Below are positions 47,509-56,211 of a stretch of DNA of 64,000 nt, piece after piece. The position numbers and the translations under genes were made by a program. The DNA comes from JADKAV01 sp963733395 (lineage in GTDB: Bacteria > Actinomycetota > Actinomycetes > S36-B12 > UBA10799). The notes under the pieces were generated by a model. That model was not told where the DNA came from, ran no database searches, and was given only the letters and a program-made list of their open reading frames with translations. The stretch is taken from NCBI GenBank assembly GCA_963733395.1, contig CAVTCZ010000021.1:186001-250000 (forward strand). Reading direction: 5' to 3'. Numbering within the stretch: position 1 is the first letter of the stretch; every line of letters begins with the position of its first letter.

Positions 47509-48908
47509 CTGTCCTCGCCCCCGTCGGAGGGGATACTGGATCCGTATCGGTCGATCAGCGACGGTGCCAGCATGGTCAACTCCCGGCGAGGCAGTTGGGC
47601 CAGGACCTCCCAGGCCAGTGTGAGCGTGCGCTGCAACGACCGGGTCTCGGCGCGGCCCTGGTCGAGCAGGTGCTCGGCGAACGCCGTCTCGTAGGCCAGG
47701 TAGTCCCGGTCGGTCACATTGAGCGTGTCCGGCCCGACCAGGTCGGCCAGTTCCCGCACCTGCCGGGCACGGGCCAGCGCGGCCAGCAGCTGGGCAGCGA
47801 GGTCGAGGTGGTCCTCGCGGGTCCGGCCGGGTCCAACCCCTTTGCGCATCAGCCGGGACAACGATTGCAGTGGGTCCATCGGCGGGTAGATGCCGCGTGC
47901 GTGCAGGTCGGCGGACAGGACCAGCTGACCCTCGGTGATGTAGCCGGTGAGGTCGGGCACCGGGTGTGTGATGTCGCCTGCGGGCATGGTCAGTACCGGG
48001 ATCACCGTCACCGAGCCGGGCAGGCCGAGTACCCGTCCGCAGCGTTCGTACAGGGAGGCCAGGTCGCTGTACAGGTAGCCGGGGTAGGCCCGTCGGGCCG
48101 GGATCTCGCCGCGCGCCGCCGACACCTCGCGCAGTGCTTCGCCGTAACTGGTCATGTCCCCCATCACGACCAGCACGTGCCGGCCGTGCGTGAACGCCAG
48201 CTCCTCGGCCACGGTCAGCGCGATCCGGGGGGTGAGGATCCGCTCGATGACGGGGTCGTCGGCGGTGTTGAGCAGCAGGACGAGCTCACCTGCCCGGGAG
48301 CGCTCATCCAGGCCGTCGCGCACGGCGGTCGCGTCGGCGTGGGTCAGACCCATCCCCGCGAAGACGACGCAGAAGGGGTCCCCGCCGGCGCTGGACTGGG
48401 CGGCGATCTGCGTGGCCAACTCCAAGTGCGGCAGACCGGGTACGGAGAAGACCGGCAACTTCTGACCGCGCACCAGGGTGGCCAGCCCGTCGATCGCGGA
48501 GATGCCGGTGAGGACCGGGTCGGCGGGCGGCTCGCGCTTGAGCGGGTTGAGGGGTGCTCCGGTGGTCGGGGCCAGACGGTCCCCCCGCACCGGCGGCCCG
48601 GAGTCCAGCGGCGCGCCGCGCCCGTTGCACACCCGGCCCAGCCAGCCCTCGCCGACCGGCAGCTGCAGGGGTGCCCCGCTGAAGCGCACCCGGGTGCGAT
48701 CGGGGCTGACCCCGGCGGTGCCCTCCAGCACCTGCACCACCGCCAGGCCGTGGTCCACCTCCAGCACCACCCCGTGGCGCCGCTCGCCGCCGTCGAGTTC
48801 GAGCGTGACGTACTCGTCCCAGCCGACCCCGCTGACGCCCTCGACGACCATGAGCGGGCCACGCAGACCCCGCACGGAGGTGTACTCGACCGCGCCCCAC
48901 CGGTTCAT
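47505..48908 (-). CDS. V/A-type ATPase subunit B
   Basis: Non-catalytic nucleotide-binding subunit, 467 residues. PVLTGISAIDGLATLVRGQK, GLPHLELATQIAAQS, VMGDMTSYGEALREVSAARGE and ARRAYPGYLYSDLASLYERCGR are diagnostic. Compared with most B subunits the loop after FSVPG keeps the degenerate P-loop. ATG 48908 overlaps the A stop (ATGA); an upstream in-frame extension is not used. Confidence 0.95.
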   Translation of the reverse strand: MNRWGAVEYTSVRGLRGPLMVVEGVSGVGWDEYVTLELDGGERRHGVVLEVDHGLAVVQVLEGTAGVSPDRTRVRFSGAPLQLPVGEGWLGRVCNGRGAPLDSGPPVRGDRLAPTTGAPLNPLKREPPADPVLTGISAIDGLATLVRGQKLPVFSVPGLPHLELATQIAAQSSAGGDPFCVVFAGMGLTHADATAVRDGLDERSRAGELVLLLNTADDPVIERILTPRIALTVAEELAFTHGRHVLVVMGDMTSYGEALREVSAARGEIPARRAYPGYLYSDLASLYERCGRVLGLPGSVTVIPVLTMPAGDITHPVPDLTGYITEGQLVLSADLHARGIYPPMDPLQSLSRLMRKGVGPGRTREDHLDLAAQLLAALARARQVRELADLVGPDTLNVTDRDYLAYETAFAEHLLDQGRAETRSLQRTLTLAWEVLAQLPRRELTMLAPSLIDRYGSSIPSDGGEDR

Positions 48909-50665
48909 GCCGCACCCCCATCCGGCACCAGGGTGTCCAACCGCGCCAGGACCTCGTCGCGTCGTGACTGCACACCGCGGACATCGTCGGGATCCGTCTC
49001 CTCCCGCGCCCGGACCAGCCCGCCCCAGTCGACCTCCTCGATCAGGGATGCCAGCACCCCGTCGTGCACCAGCTCCTGGCAGCGGTCGTGCACGGACAGG
49101 ACCGCATCCACCAGAGCGGCCCCTTTGGCCGGCGAGCACACCGCGTCGTTGGCCGACAGCGCGCTCTGCTGCAGCACGGCCTCGCGCACCAGGCGGCCCG
49201 AGAGCAGCACGACCCGCTCCGGGCCGGGCAACGACCCGACACCGACCAGGTCGGCCAGGGCGGCGAGCCGGTCGGCCTCGGCGACCAGGGACAGCACCCG
49301 CGCCCGCCGTCGCGCCCAGTCCGGATCGCCTTGCGCTGCGTACCAGGCCCCGACCCGGGCGGCGTCCCGGGAGAACGAGGCCCCCCACGACACCGCCGGG
49401 TAATGCCGGCCGTAGGCGAGGTCGCGGTCCAGCGACCAGAGGCTGCGCACGAACCGCTCCGTGTTCGCACTGACCGGTTCGGTGAGATCCCCACCGGGTG
49501 GGGAGACCGCCCCGATGACGGTCACCGACCCGCGCCGCCCGCCGAGGGTGTCGACGTGACCGGCCCGTTCGTAGAAGGCGGCCAGCGAGGAGGCGAGGCT
49601 GGCCGGATAGCCCTCCTCCGCCGGCAGCGCGCCGGAGCGGGAGGCGAACTCCCGCAGTGCCTCGGCCCAGCGGGAGGTGGAGTCGGCGATGACCACCGCG
49701 TGCAACCCCATGTCCCGGAAGTACTCCGCCACGGTCATTCCGGTGTAGACGCTGGCCTCGCGCGCCATCATCGGCATGTTGGACGTGTTCGCGATGACCA
49801 CCGTCCGCTGGGCCAGCCGGCCACCGGTGCGCGGGTCCACCAGGCTGGCGAGCTCGGCCACGACATCGGCCATCTCGTTGCCGCGCTCACCGCAGCCGAC
49901 ATAGACGATCACATCGGCGGTGCACCATTTGGCGACCTGCTGCAGCAGCACGGTCTTTCCGGTGCCGAACCCGCCGGGCACGCCAGCAGTGCTGCCCAGC
50001 GCGATCGGGTACAGCAGGTCCAGGACCCGCTGACCGGTGACCAGCGGCTCGCCGGTGCCGATCCGCTCGCGGTGCGGGCGGGCCCGGCGCACCGGCCAGC
50101 GCTGGCCCATCTGCACCTGCACCCCGGCGACCACCGCCAGGGTGGCGTCGGCGGGATGGTCCCCGGGCTCGGCGACCCACTCGACCAGGCCGCCCGCCCC
50201 CGGCGGCACGAGGACCCGCAGCTCGAGCGGGCCGTCCGGTCGCACCAGACCCACGGTGGCCCCCGGCGCCAACTCGTCGCCCACGGCGGCCTGGGGCTCG
50301 AACCACCACCGCCGGTCGTCGGGGGTCACCGGCCCGCCCGGGCTCAGCCAGGTCTGCGCCCCGAGCAGCGGCCGGAGCAGCCCGTCGAACATGCCACCGA
50401 GCAGCCCCGGGCCGAGCCAGGCGGAAAGCGGCTCGCCGACCAGCCGGACCGGGTCACCGGGTCCGAGGCCCCCCGAGTACTCGTACGCCTGGACCGTGGA
50501 CACCCCGTCAGACAGTGCCACCAGCTCCCCTGGCAGCCGCATCGGCCCGAGCTCGACCATGTCCGACATGGCCACGCCCACCAGCCCCTCGACCTCCACC
50601 AGCGGCCCACTGACCCGGACCACGGTGCCGACCGGGGCGGATTCGCCGCGCGGATGGGCGGTCAT
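48905..50665 (-). CDS. V/A-type ATPase catalytic subunit A
   Basis: Catalytic ATP-hydrolysing or synthesising subunit, 586 residues from ATG 50665 (overlapping the E stop). Walker A is GGFGTGKT (231-238), with GGFGTG where most A subunits have GPFGSG. NTSNMPMMAREASVYTGMT, Walker B AVVIADSTSRWAEAL and EEGYPASLASSLAAFYERAG are complete. The non-homologous bulge domain (about 110-200) is present. With B it forms the A3B3 head. Confidence 0.96.
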   Translation of the reverse strand: MTAHPRGESAPVGTVVRVSGPLVEVEGLVGVAMSDMVELGPMRLPGELVALSDGVSTVQAYEYSGGLGPGDPVRLVGEPLSAWLGPGLLGGMFDGLLRPLLGAQTWLSPGGPVTPDDRRWWFEPQAAVGDELAPGATVGLVRPDGPLELRVLVPPGAGGLVEWVAEPGDHPADATLAVVAGVQVQMGQRWPVRRARPHRERIGTGEPLVTGQRVLDLLYPIALGSTAGVPGGFGTGKTVLLQQVAKWCTADVIVYVGCGERGNEMADVVAELASLVDPRTGGRLAQRTVVIANTSNMPMMAREASVYTGMTVAEYFRDMGLHAVVIADSTSRWAEALREFASRSGALPAEEGYPASLASSLAAFYERAGHVDTLGGRRGSVTVIGAVSPPGGDLTEPVSANTERFVRSLWSLDRDLAYGRHYPAVSWGASFSRDAARVGAWYAAQGDPDWARRRARVLSLVAEADRLAALADLVGVGSLPGPERVVLLSGRLVREAVLQQSALSANDAVCSPAKGAALVDAVLSVHDRCQELVHDGVLASLIEEVDWGGLVRAREETDPDDVRGVQSRRDEVLARLDTLVPDGGAA

Positions 50666-51183
50666 GGCGACCATGGCTCCGCCCGATCGACCACCTCGTC
50701 GACCAGGTCGTCGGCCAGCCCCTCCAACGAGTACTCGATCCGGCGCGGGCCGGACTCGGCAACGATGCCTCCGCGGTCGAGCGTGGTGACCACAGCCCCC
50801 GGCCCGAGATCGGACAGCGCCCGGGCGCGGAGGGCTTCGAGCATGGCCGGATAGTCCGGGTCCTCGCGCAATGCGCGCACCGCCTCGCGCGCGGCCGTTC
50901 GCAGGTCGTCATGGGCAGCCTGTTGCGCGGCAAGCAGGACTGCCCGCGCCCGCCGCGCGGCCCCCGCCCGTTCGGCGGCGAGGACTGCCTGTCCATCCGC
51001 GGCCCCTTTGGCGCGAGCCTGCCCGAGCAGGGCCTCCGCCTCCTGGTGGGCCCGATCGAGTGATTCCCGGGCATCCTCGTCCGCCCGTGCCAGGACCTCA
51101 TCCGCCGCCGCATGGGCGCGGTCCCGCAGTGCCGCGGCGAGCGGCGCGAGGGAATCCGCCTCCCCTGCCGGCGGGCGGGTCAT
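50662..51183 (-). CDS. V/A-type ATPase subunit E
   Basis: 173 residues, the peripheral-stalk subunit: a long N-terminal helix rich in Ala/Arg/Glu (DEVLARADEDARESLDRAHQ) and a C-terminal head ending YSLEGLADDLVDEV. Position and helical layout identify it; primary sequence similarity is weak as usual. ATG 51183 overlaps the F stop. Confidence 0.82.
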   Translation of the reverse strand: MTRPPAGEADSLAPLAAALRDRAHAAADEVLARADEDARESLDRAHQEAEALLGQARAKGAADGQAVLAAERAGAARRARAVLLAAQQAAHDDLRTAAREAVRALREDPDYPAMLEALRARALSDLGPGAVVTTLDRGGIVAESGPRRIEYSLEGLADDLVDEVVDRAEPWSP

Positions 51184-51401
51184 TCCGGCATCACCACCGT
51201 CAGCGGTCCGTTCCGGCGCGGGCCCAGTGTGGTGTGGGCCCGCGGGGTGAGGATCACCACCTCCACGTCAGCGGGCAGCGCCGACCAGCTCTGGTGGACC
51301 TGCGACTCGTCGTCGCCGGGCAGCAGCAGGACCCCCGCCAGCGACAAGCCCTGCACGCGCACCGACTCGCCGATCGCTGCCACCCGGCCCATGTCAGACA
51401 C
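51180..51401 (-). CDS. V/A-type ATPase subunit F
   Basis: 73 residues, shorter than the usual 100. VAAIGESVRVQGLSLAGVLL matches the beta-alpha start of subunit F (regulatory rotor tip), and DVEVVILTPRAH the later strand. GTG 51401 overlaps the K stop by eight bases; ATG 51392 is an equally possible start. Confidence 0.78.
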   Translation of the reverse strand: MSDMGRVAAIGESVRVQGLSLAGVLLLPGDDESQVHQSWSALPADVEVVILTPRAHTTLGPRRNGPLTVVMPE

Positions 51402-51822
51402 TGCCGATCAGGATGATGGCGATGATCAGGCCGTAGATGGCGATCCCCTCGGCCAGGCCGACGATCACCATGGCCCGGCCGAAGAGCTCCGGGCGTTCGC
51501 TCAAGGTGGCCAGCGCCGCGGCACCGGTGTAGGCCACGGCGATGGCTGCCCCGATCGAGGAGCCGGCGACGGCGATGGAAGCGCCCAGCAGCGCCGCCCA
51601 GTTCGACTCCGACGAGGCGGTGTCCTGGGCCGCGACCGTGGCCTGGGCAACTGCCGGATCCGCGTTCAGGGCCACGGCCAGCAGGGCGAGCCCGCCGATG
51701 GCCAGGACCACGTTCATTCCGATGAAGACCCGCAGCGCGCCTCCGGAGCGGGTTCTGAGGGCGACCCGGGTGGCCAGGGCGACGACGATGAGGACGGGGA
51801 GGCAGACCAGCCAGACAGTCAC
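51394..51822 (-). CDS. V/A-type ATPase proteolipid subunit K with N-terminal extension
   Basis: Membrane rotor-ring subunit, 142 residues. The last two helices (ALLGASIAVAGSSIGAAIAV; IVGLAEGIAIYGLIIAIILI) form the canonical hairpin with ion-binding Glu125. No Gln is seen at the sodium-ligand position of helix 1, so protons are more likely than Na+ (inference). Two additional helices lie in the first 60 residues and are unusual for a single-hairpin c subunit. GTG 51822 overlaps the I stop (GTGA). Confidence 0.88.
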   Translation of the reverse strand: MTVWLVCLPVLIVVALATRVALRTRSGGALRVFIGMNVVLAIGGLALLAVALNADPAVAQATVAAQDTASSESNWAALLGASIAVAGSSIGAAIAVAYTGAAALATLSERPELFGRAMVIVGLAEGIAIYGLIIAIILIGSV

Positions 51823-53198
51823 GGGACACGCTCCGTCGAGGTGGGGACGGACCAGGGCTGGAAGGCCCGGCCCTCGAACACGAACACACGCGAGAACAAC
51901 TCGTAGTATTCCAGGCGCAGTGCCTGGACACCGGCCACGACGCCCTCCAGCACGAAGGTCAGAACGTTGCCGGCCACGAACACCAGCGCTGCGGCGAGGA
52001 CCGCCAGCCCACCTGCTGCCCAGAGCCCGGTCGTGGCATCCCAGACCAGGGCCAGCAGGGCGGCGTGGGCCAGGCCGAACGCCGCCAGCCGCGCGAACGA
52101 GACGACATTGGTGCCCAGCCGGATCACGCCGTCGAACAACTCCACCCCGGCCTCGGCGGCACCGGCCACACCGCCGCCGGACGCTGCCAGCAGACCCACG
52201 TAGGCCAGCAGCAAACCGGCCACCGCGACGGCCACCCCGACGGCCACCAGCCAGGAAACCCCGGCGTAGGCCCCCAGCGCGAGCAGGCCGACGCCGAGGA
52301 ACAGCGCGGCCCCCGCCACCCCGGACGTCGCCACGAGCGCGGCCCGCCACCCGCCCTCGCGCCAGCGGTTCACGATTCCCAGCACGTAGGCCCCGCCCAG
52401 CAGGGTGGCACCGATCCCCACGGCCACCTCGAGCAGCAGTATCGGCTCCTCGAGCGGCTTGATCCACAGGGTCGGTAGCACCTCGGTGGGCCCGAAGAAC
52501 TCGCCGAAGAGCACCCCGAACAGGATCGCGGAGACCGCGGCGCCGACCACGAACGGCCAGATCCGGCGCACGCCCGCGAGCCGCTCGATCCGGCCGGCCC
52601 GCAGCAGCAGCCCCCCGGCCAGCAGCAACGCCCCCTGCCCGGCGTCGGCGAACATCATCCCGAACATCAGCATGAACGCCAAGCCGGCCAGCACGGTCGG
52701 GTCGACATCGGCGTACGGGACCGTCCCGTAGGTGTCCACCAGGGGCGCGAACGACCGGTTGAGCCCACCCTGGGAATGCGCGAAGGTGGGCGGATCGGTG
52801 CCCGGCGGGAAGGGCAGGGCCACGATGGCCCCGCCGTGGGGGGCCAGTGCGTCCGCGACCGGGCCGAGTTCGGAGTCCGGCACCCACCCGAGCATCCCGA
52901 CGACCCGATCCCGCGGAACCCCCGCTGCCGCCCGCGCTTCCAGCTGGGCCTCACCGGCCAACAGGTCGACGCGGCCGGCCCGGGCACACTGCTGGGGGTC
53001 GGGTCGGTCCCGGAGCAGCAGGGGGCGCAATTGCTCGGGGTGCGGGGACTGGGCCAGCAGCCGGGTGGCCTCGCCGACGTCGGTCTCGCTGACCGATTCG
53101 AGTTCGGTCACGCCCAGGGCGGCGATGGTCACCAGCACCTCGCGCAGACTCTCGCGGGGCGCCAGAACGGCCACCCGCCGCATCCGGGCCGGCGCCAT
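51819..53198 (-). CDS. V/A-type ATPase subunit I, compact
   Basis: Stator subunit of the ion channel, 459 residues compared with the usual 600-700; the cytoplasmic half is reduced. ATG 53198 (MAPARMRRVAVLAPRESL) begins with the classic MxRVxVxxP. GLAFMLMFGMMFADAGQGAL is the first membrane helix, and VVSFARLAAFGLAHAALLAL carries the essential Arg. FGEFFGPTEVLPTLWIKPLE is typical. A longer reading start upstream overlaps the C gene and is not used; the gap to C is four bases. Confidence 0.93.
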   Translation of the reverse strand: MAPARMRRVAVLAPRESLREVLVTIAALGVTELESVSETDVGEATRLLAQSPHPEQLRPLLLRDRPDPQQCARAGRVDLLAGEAQLEARAAAGVPRDRVVGMLGWVPDSELGPVADALAPHGGAIVALPFPPGTDPPTFAHSQGGLNRSFAPLVDTYGTVPYADVDPTVLAGLAFMLMFGMMFADAGQGALLLAGGLLLRAGRIERLAGVRRIWPFVVGAAVSAILFGVLFGEFFGPTEVLPTLWIKPLEEPILLLEVAVGIGATLLGGAYVLGIVNRWREGGWRAALVATSGVAGAALFLGVGLLALGAYAGVSWLVAVGVAVAVAGLLLAYVGLLAASGGGVAGAAEAGVELFDGVIRLGTNVVSFARLAAFGLAHAALLALVWDATTGLWAAGGLAVLAAALVFVAGNVLTFVLEGVVAGVQALRLEYYELFSRVFVFEGRAFQPWSVPTSTERVP

Positions 53199-53202
53199 CG
53201 AC

Positions 53203-54138
53203 TCAGGCCACGGCATCGAAGACCTCCAGCGCCGCGGGTGCGCGGGATCCGCCGCGGGCGGCCACCTCGAGCGCCGCCCGGACCCGCCAGGCATCCACCC
53301 CGAGCAGTGCCACCGAACCAACCACCGGTGCCGGTGTCGTGAGCGGCCTGCGCAACAGCGTGACTGCGTCTGCGCCGACCCGGCGCCACCAGCGCGCCTC
53401 GGCCCGCCACAGGTCCGCCGGGTCCTCGGTTCCCGCCAGTGCCCAGCGGGCCTCCGGTACGAGCGCGTCGGCGAACGCCACCAGACCCCCCGCGCCGGTC
53501 CACCGGTTGCCCAGCAGCTGACTGGCCGTGCGTACCGCCTCGGGCGTCGGGTCGCACTGGCCGACGACGACTTCGCGGGCCACCACGAGGGCGGCGCCTC
53601 CGGCTGCCCACTGTCGGGCCTCCGGCACCCCGCCGGCCACGCGGGCAGCCCAGGACAGCCGCATGCCCAGGCGGATCGCGGCGGCGGTGTCCGCCCCCGG
53701 GTCCCCCCATGCCGAGCGAGCCAGTACGTCGCGGATCTCAGCGACCGACGCCGCCCGCCGCACCTGGTTCCACGCGATGCCCAGGGTGCCGAGGCGGAAC
53801 GCCGGCTCCACCGAACCGCCGCCCAGCTCGCGCAGCCGCTCGTCGACGTTGGCCACCTCGAACCCACCGGCCAGCACCCGCATCATCCGGGCCGACCGGG
53901 TCGGCAGCCAGCCCGCCAGGACGCGCATGTTCCACAGGACGCAGGACACGGCAGCATGCTGGGCCTGGGCCAGGTCCTGGCCGGGTCGGACATCGTGGCC
54001 GTAGGGGGTGTCCGCCAACGCATCGACGGCCAGCGCGAGCCCGGCCCGCCCGGCCAACTCCCGCGCACCAGCCGAGCCCACCCGGCGCCGCGACATGGCC
54101 CGGGCGCGCACGCTTGCGCCCACCCACCCGCTGCTCAT
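53203..54138 (-). CDS. V/A-type ATPase subunit C (AC39-like)
   Basis: 311 residues. WVGASVRARAMSRRRVG at the N-terminus and repeated alpha-helical domains around WNMRVLAGWLPTRSARMMRV and the last helices match subunit C, which joins the central stalk to the ring. In classical operons C stands later; here it is the second gene. ATG 54138 overlaps the G stop (ATGA). Confidence 0.82.
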   Translation of the reverse strand: MSSGWVGASVRARAMSRRRVGSAGARELAGRAGLALAVDALADTPYGHDVRPGQDLAQAQHAAVSCVLWNMRVLAGWLPTRSARMMRVLAGGFEVANVDERLRELGGGSVEPAFRLGTLGIAWNQVRRAASVAEIRDVLARSAWGDPGADTAAAIRLGMRLSWAARVAGGVPEARQWAAGGAALVVAREVVVGQCDPTPEAVRTASQLLGNRWTGAGGLVAFADALVPEARWALAGTEDPADLWRAEARWWRRVGADAVTLLRRPLTTPAPVVGSVALLGVDAWRVRAALEVAARGGSRAPAALEVFDAVA

Positions 54139-54578
54139 GGGGTCTCTCCGACCCGCGACACCAGCACAGCCCGAGCGCGCGCGACGACTTCGGCGACCAG
54201 CGCGGGCCGGCGCGCACCAGCCTGCTCGGCCAGTGCCTCGGCCGCCCGCTGGGCATCGGCGAGGATCAGCCGGGTCTGCTCGGCTGCCCCTGCCTGCGCC
54301 GCCGCTGCCGCGTGCGCCCTTTCCGAATCGGCCGCGTGCCGTGCCGCAGCGACGATCCCGCGGGCCTGCTCAACCGACCTGTCCCGCCGTCGTTGCGCCT
54401 CACGCTCGGCATCGGACTCGATCTTCTGCGCCTCAGCCTGCGCATCGGCGAGACGCGCGAAGACGGGCTCCAACTCGGCCGAGCGTTCGGCTACCCGGTC
54501 GGCCGGCACCCCGGACAGCGAGGCAGCACCCGGCGCACCGCTTGGACGCAGTCGCTCCAAGAGATCGCGTGCACCCAT
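54135..54578 (-). CDS. V/A-type ATPase subunit G/H (peripheral stalk)
   Basis: About 147 residues, a long coiled coil rich in Ala, Arg and Glu (QIESDAEREAQRRRDRSVEQ-like; ADAQAEAQKIESDAEREAQR), the usual first gene of these operons. ATG 54578 is preferred because GGAAGG lies eight bases before it; GTG 54587 is possible. The 200 bases upstream carry the operon promoter; no clear -35/-10 was fixed. Confidence 0.75.
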   Translation of the reverse strand: MGARDLLERLRPSGAPGAASLSGVPADRVAERSAELEPVFARLADAQAEAQKIESDAEREAQRRRDRSVEQARGIVAAARHAADSERAHAAAAAQAGAAEQTRLILADAQRAAEALAEQAGARRPALVAEVVARARAVLVSRVGETP

Positions 54579-54780
54579 CACGCTCACCTTCCCGGGTCCG
54601 TGTACACCTGCCGGTCGGCCTTGGCCACAGGGTAATCCCTACTCGCGGGCGACCCCCGGCGGAACAGACCCGGTGCAGCGCAGGCACCACGTGGTCGGCA
54701 TAGCCCCTCACGGTCAGAAGCGATGAGTGGACGATTCCGAGCAGCAGCACCCCAAGACACCCCATGGACGTACGAATCGC

Positions 54781-54827
54781 GACTACGGATCAGAAGGCCA
54801 GGGGTTCAGAACCCCTTCGGGCGCGCC
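54781..54827 (+). other. putative attR: 3' half of tRNA-Arg(ACG)
   Basis: 47-base partial copy of tRNA-Arg from the anticodon stem to the 3' end, orphaned and not able to fold as a tRNA. It matches 40322-40367. Together they bracket a 14.4-kb segment ending just upstream of the V-ATPase operon promoter. Confidence 0.7.
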
Positions 54828-55022
54828 AGTTCTGCCCCCACGCATCCAGGGTCTTCGAGGTGGAACGGGTGGCTAGGCCCCCGTGCACTCGCGCCCGGCA
54901 GGTGGCGGACTGACGGTCCGCCGAAGGACGATTCTCAGGGCGGCCAGCGGAGTAGACTAGACTACTGGCGGCCTGGATCCGTCGAGATCCGGCGGTGGGT
55001 GACCGCCGAGGAGATGTTCCTC

Positions 55023-55541
55023 ATGGCAACGAAGCAACTACCCATGACTGAGGCCGAGATCCGCGCCCATGCCGAAGCCGTGTTGCGGGCTATGAACGAC
55101 CACGACGTCGACGGACTGTTGGAGCACCTGACAGACGATGTGGTCTGGATCGAGCCCGGACACCCGCTGCGCGGGAAGGAAGCGGTGGCGGCCCACCAGA
55201 AGGAGAAGTTCGAAGCCTTCCCCGACATGCATTTCTCATCAGATGCTGTCCCGCTGACCACGAGCCTCGATCCGCCGTGCTGCGCACGCACCTGGGATAT
55301 GACGGCGACGATGCTCGGGGCCTTCCTCGGCATGCCCGCCACGGGCAGGGCGGTCAGGTTCAGCGGAACGACCGTCTGCACGTTCCGCGACGGCCTGATC
55401 AGCGAGTACCGGGTGACCTACGATCGCCTGGACCTCATGCAGCAGTTGGGCGTGCTGCCCAAGACGGACGGACTCGGGTTCAAGACGGTGGCGGTGTTCA
55501 ACCTCATACTCCACCGCGACAGGAAGGCCCTGCACCGGTAA
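55023..55541 (+). CDS. SnoaL-like (NTF2-fold) protein
   Basis: 172 residues, SnoaL-like ester cyclase fold. LRAMNDHDVDGLLEHLTDDV opens the cone, then VWIEPGHPLRGKEAV, HFSSDAVPLTTSLDP, and CTFRDGLISEYRVTYD. Such proteins are ketosteroid-isomerase-like cyclases or hydratases; the substrate is unknown. ATG 55023 has GAGGAG nine bases upstream. The promoter lies after AGTAGACTAGACTACT at 54951-54965. Confidence 0.78.
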   Translation: MATKQLPMTEAEIRAHAEAVLRAMNDHDVDGLLEHLTDDVVWIEPGHPLRGKEAVAAHQKEKFEAFPDMHFSSDAVPLTTSLDPPCCARTWDMTATMLGAFLGMPATGRAVRFSGTTVCTFRDGLISEYRVTYDRLDLMQQLGVLPKTDGLGFKTVAVFNLILHRDRKALHR

Positions 55542-55977
55542 CGGCCAGGAGCGATCCTGGCAGTTCGAGCGGTACGGCAGCGTGCGCCCGGTTCCATGAC
55601 CGGGCACTCGAGCCGATGAATGCAGCACTGCGCAAGGTCGTTTATGGCGTGAACCTCACGGCAGCCCGGCTGGGTTGCGCTCGATCTGGGCTGCGGAACG
55701 GGCGCGGGGCTGGTCATGGATCGATCAGCCTTGCGACGTCCTCACGCGCCGCCAGGCGTTGGTTGCGCAGTCGCCGCATCTCGACCCGCTTCGTCATTTG
55801 GGTTGGCCTGTAGATCTTGCCCATTGGGTACGTGACCTTCTTGACCGGCACGGATCCAGCATCTCTACTGACAGGACCGGTATAGCGAAATCCTTGACCC
55901 TGGTTCGAGCGTTGAGCGCGGCGTACCGGGAGTGGCCGCCTTTCGTGGCTGTGATCGAACGAAGGCGTGGGGTTGCG
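55542..55977. other. intergenic stretch with only weak small frames
   Basis: A minus-strand frame ending at 55714 could make a basic 36-residue peptide (MGKIYRPTQMTKRVEMRRLR), but there is no ribosome binding site or known relative. Nothing else is supported. Confidence 0.35.
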
Positions 55978-56211
55978 ATGGCTGAGTTGTCGCAGATGGG
56001 GCGGACCGGTTCGAGCGGCTCGGAATACGAGTCTGCCGGGTGGCGGGTGGAGAGGAAGCGCAAGTTCCGTATCGACCTGGTGATGTACGTGGTGATCAAC
56101 CTCTTCTTTATCGGCGTGTGGGCAGTGACCGGGTTGCGGCATCGCAGGTATGGAAATGAACTTTCCGGGAAATTCCTACAGCAGTGGGATCCGCCGACGG
56201 AGGGGACGTAC
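55978..56211 (+). pseudogene. 2TM-domain fragment fused to the next gene
   Basis: ATG 55978 reads YESAGWRVERKRKFRIDLVM and YVVINLFFIGVWAVTG, the first helix of the actinobacterial 2TM domain (often in histidine kinase-linked proteins). The second helix is missing; the sequence then runs in frame into the FAD oxidase. A break in the domain by the later gene is the simplest reading. Confidence 0.6.

Noticed and set aside
47481..49403. 640-codon plus-strand open frame
   Set aside because: Antisense to V-ATPase B and A subunits; no homology signal.
49064..50854. 596-codon plus-strand open frame
   Set aside because: Antisense to V-ATPase subunit A.
51819..53867. Longer form of V-ATPase subunit I starting at 53867
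   Set aside because: The first 220 residues are a shadow of subunit C in another frame; MxRV start at 53198 fits the family.
54779..54830. Second complete tRNA-Arg
   Set aside because: Only the 3' half is present; the D-arm and 5' acceptor strand are missing, so it is kept as an attachment-site copy.
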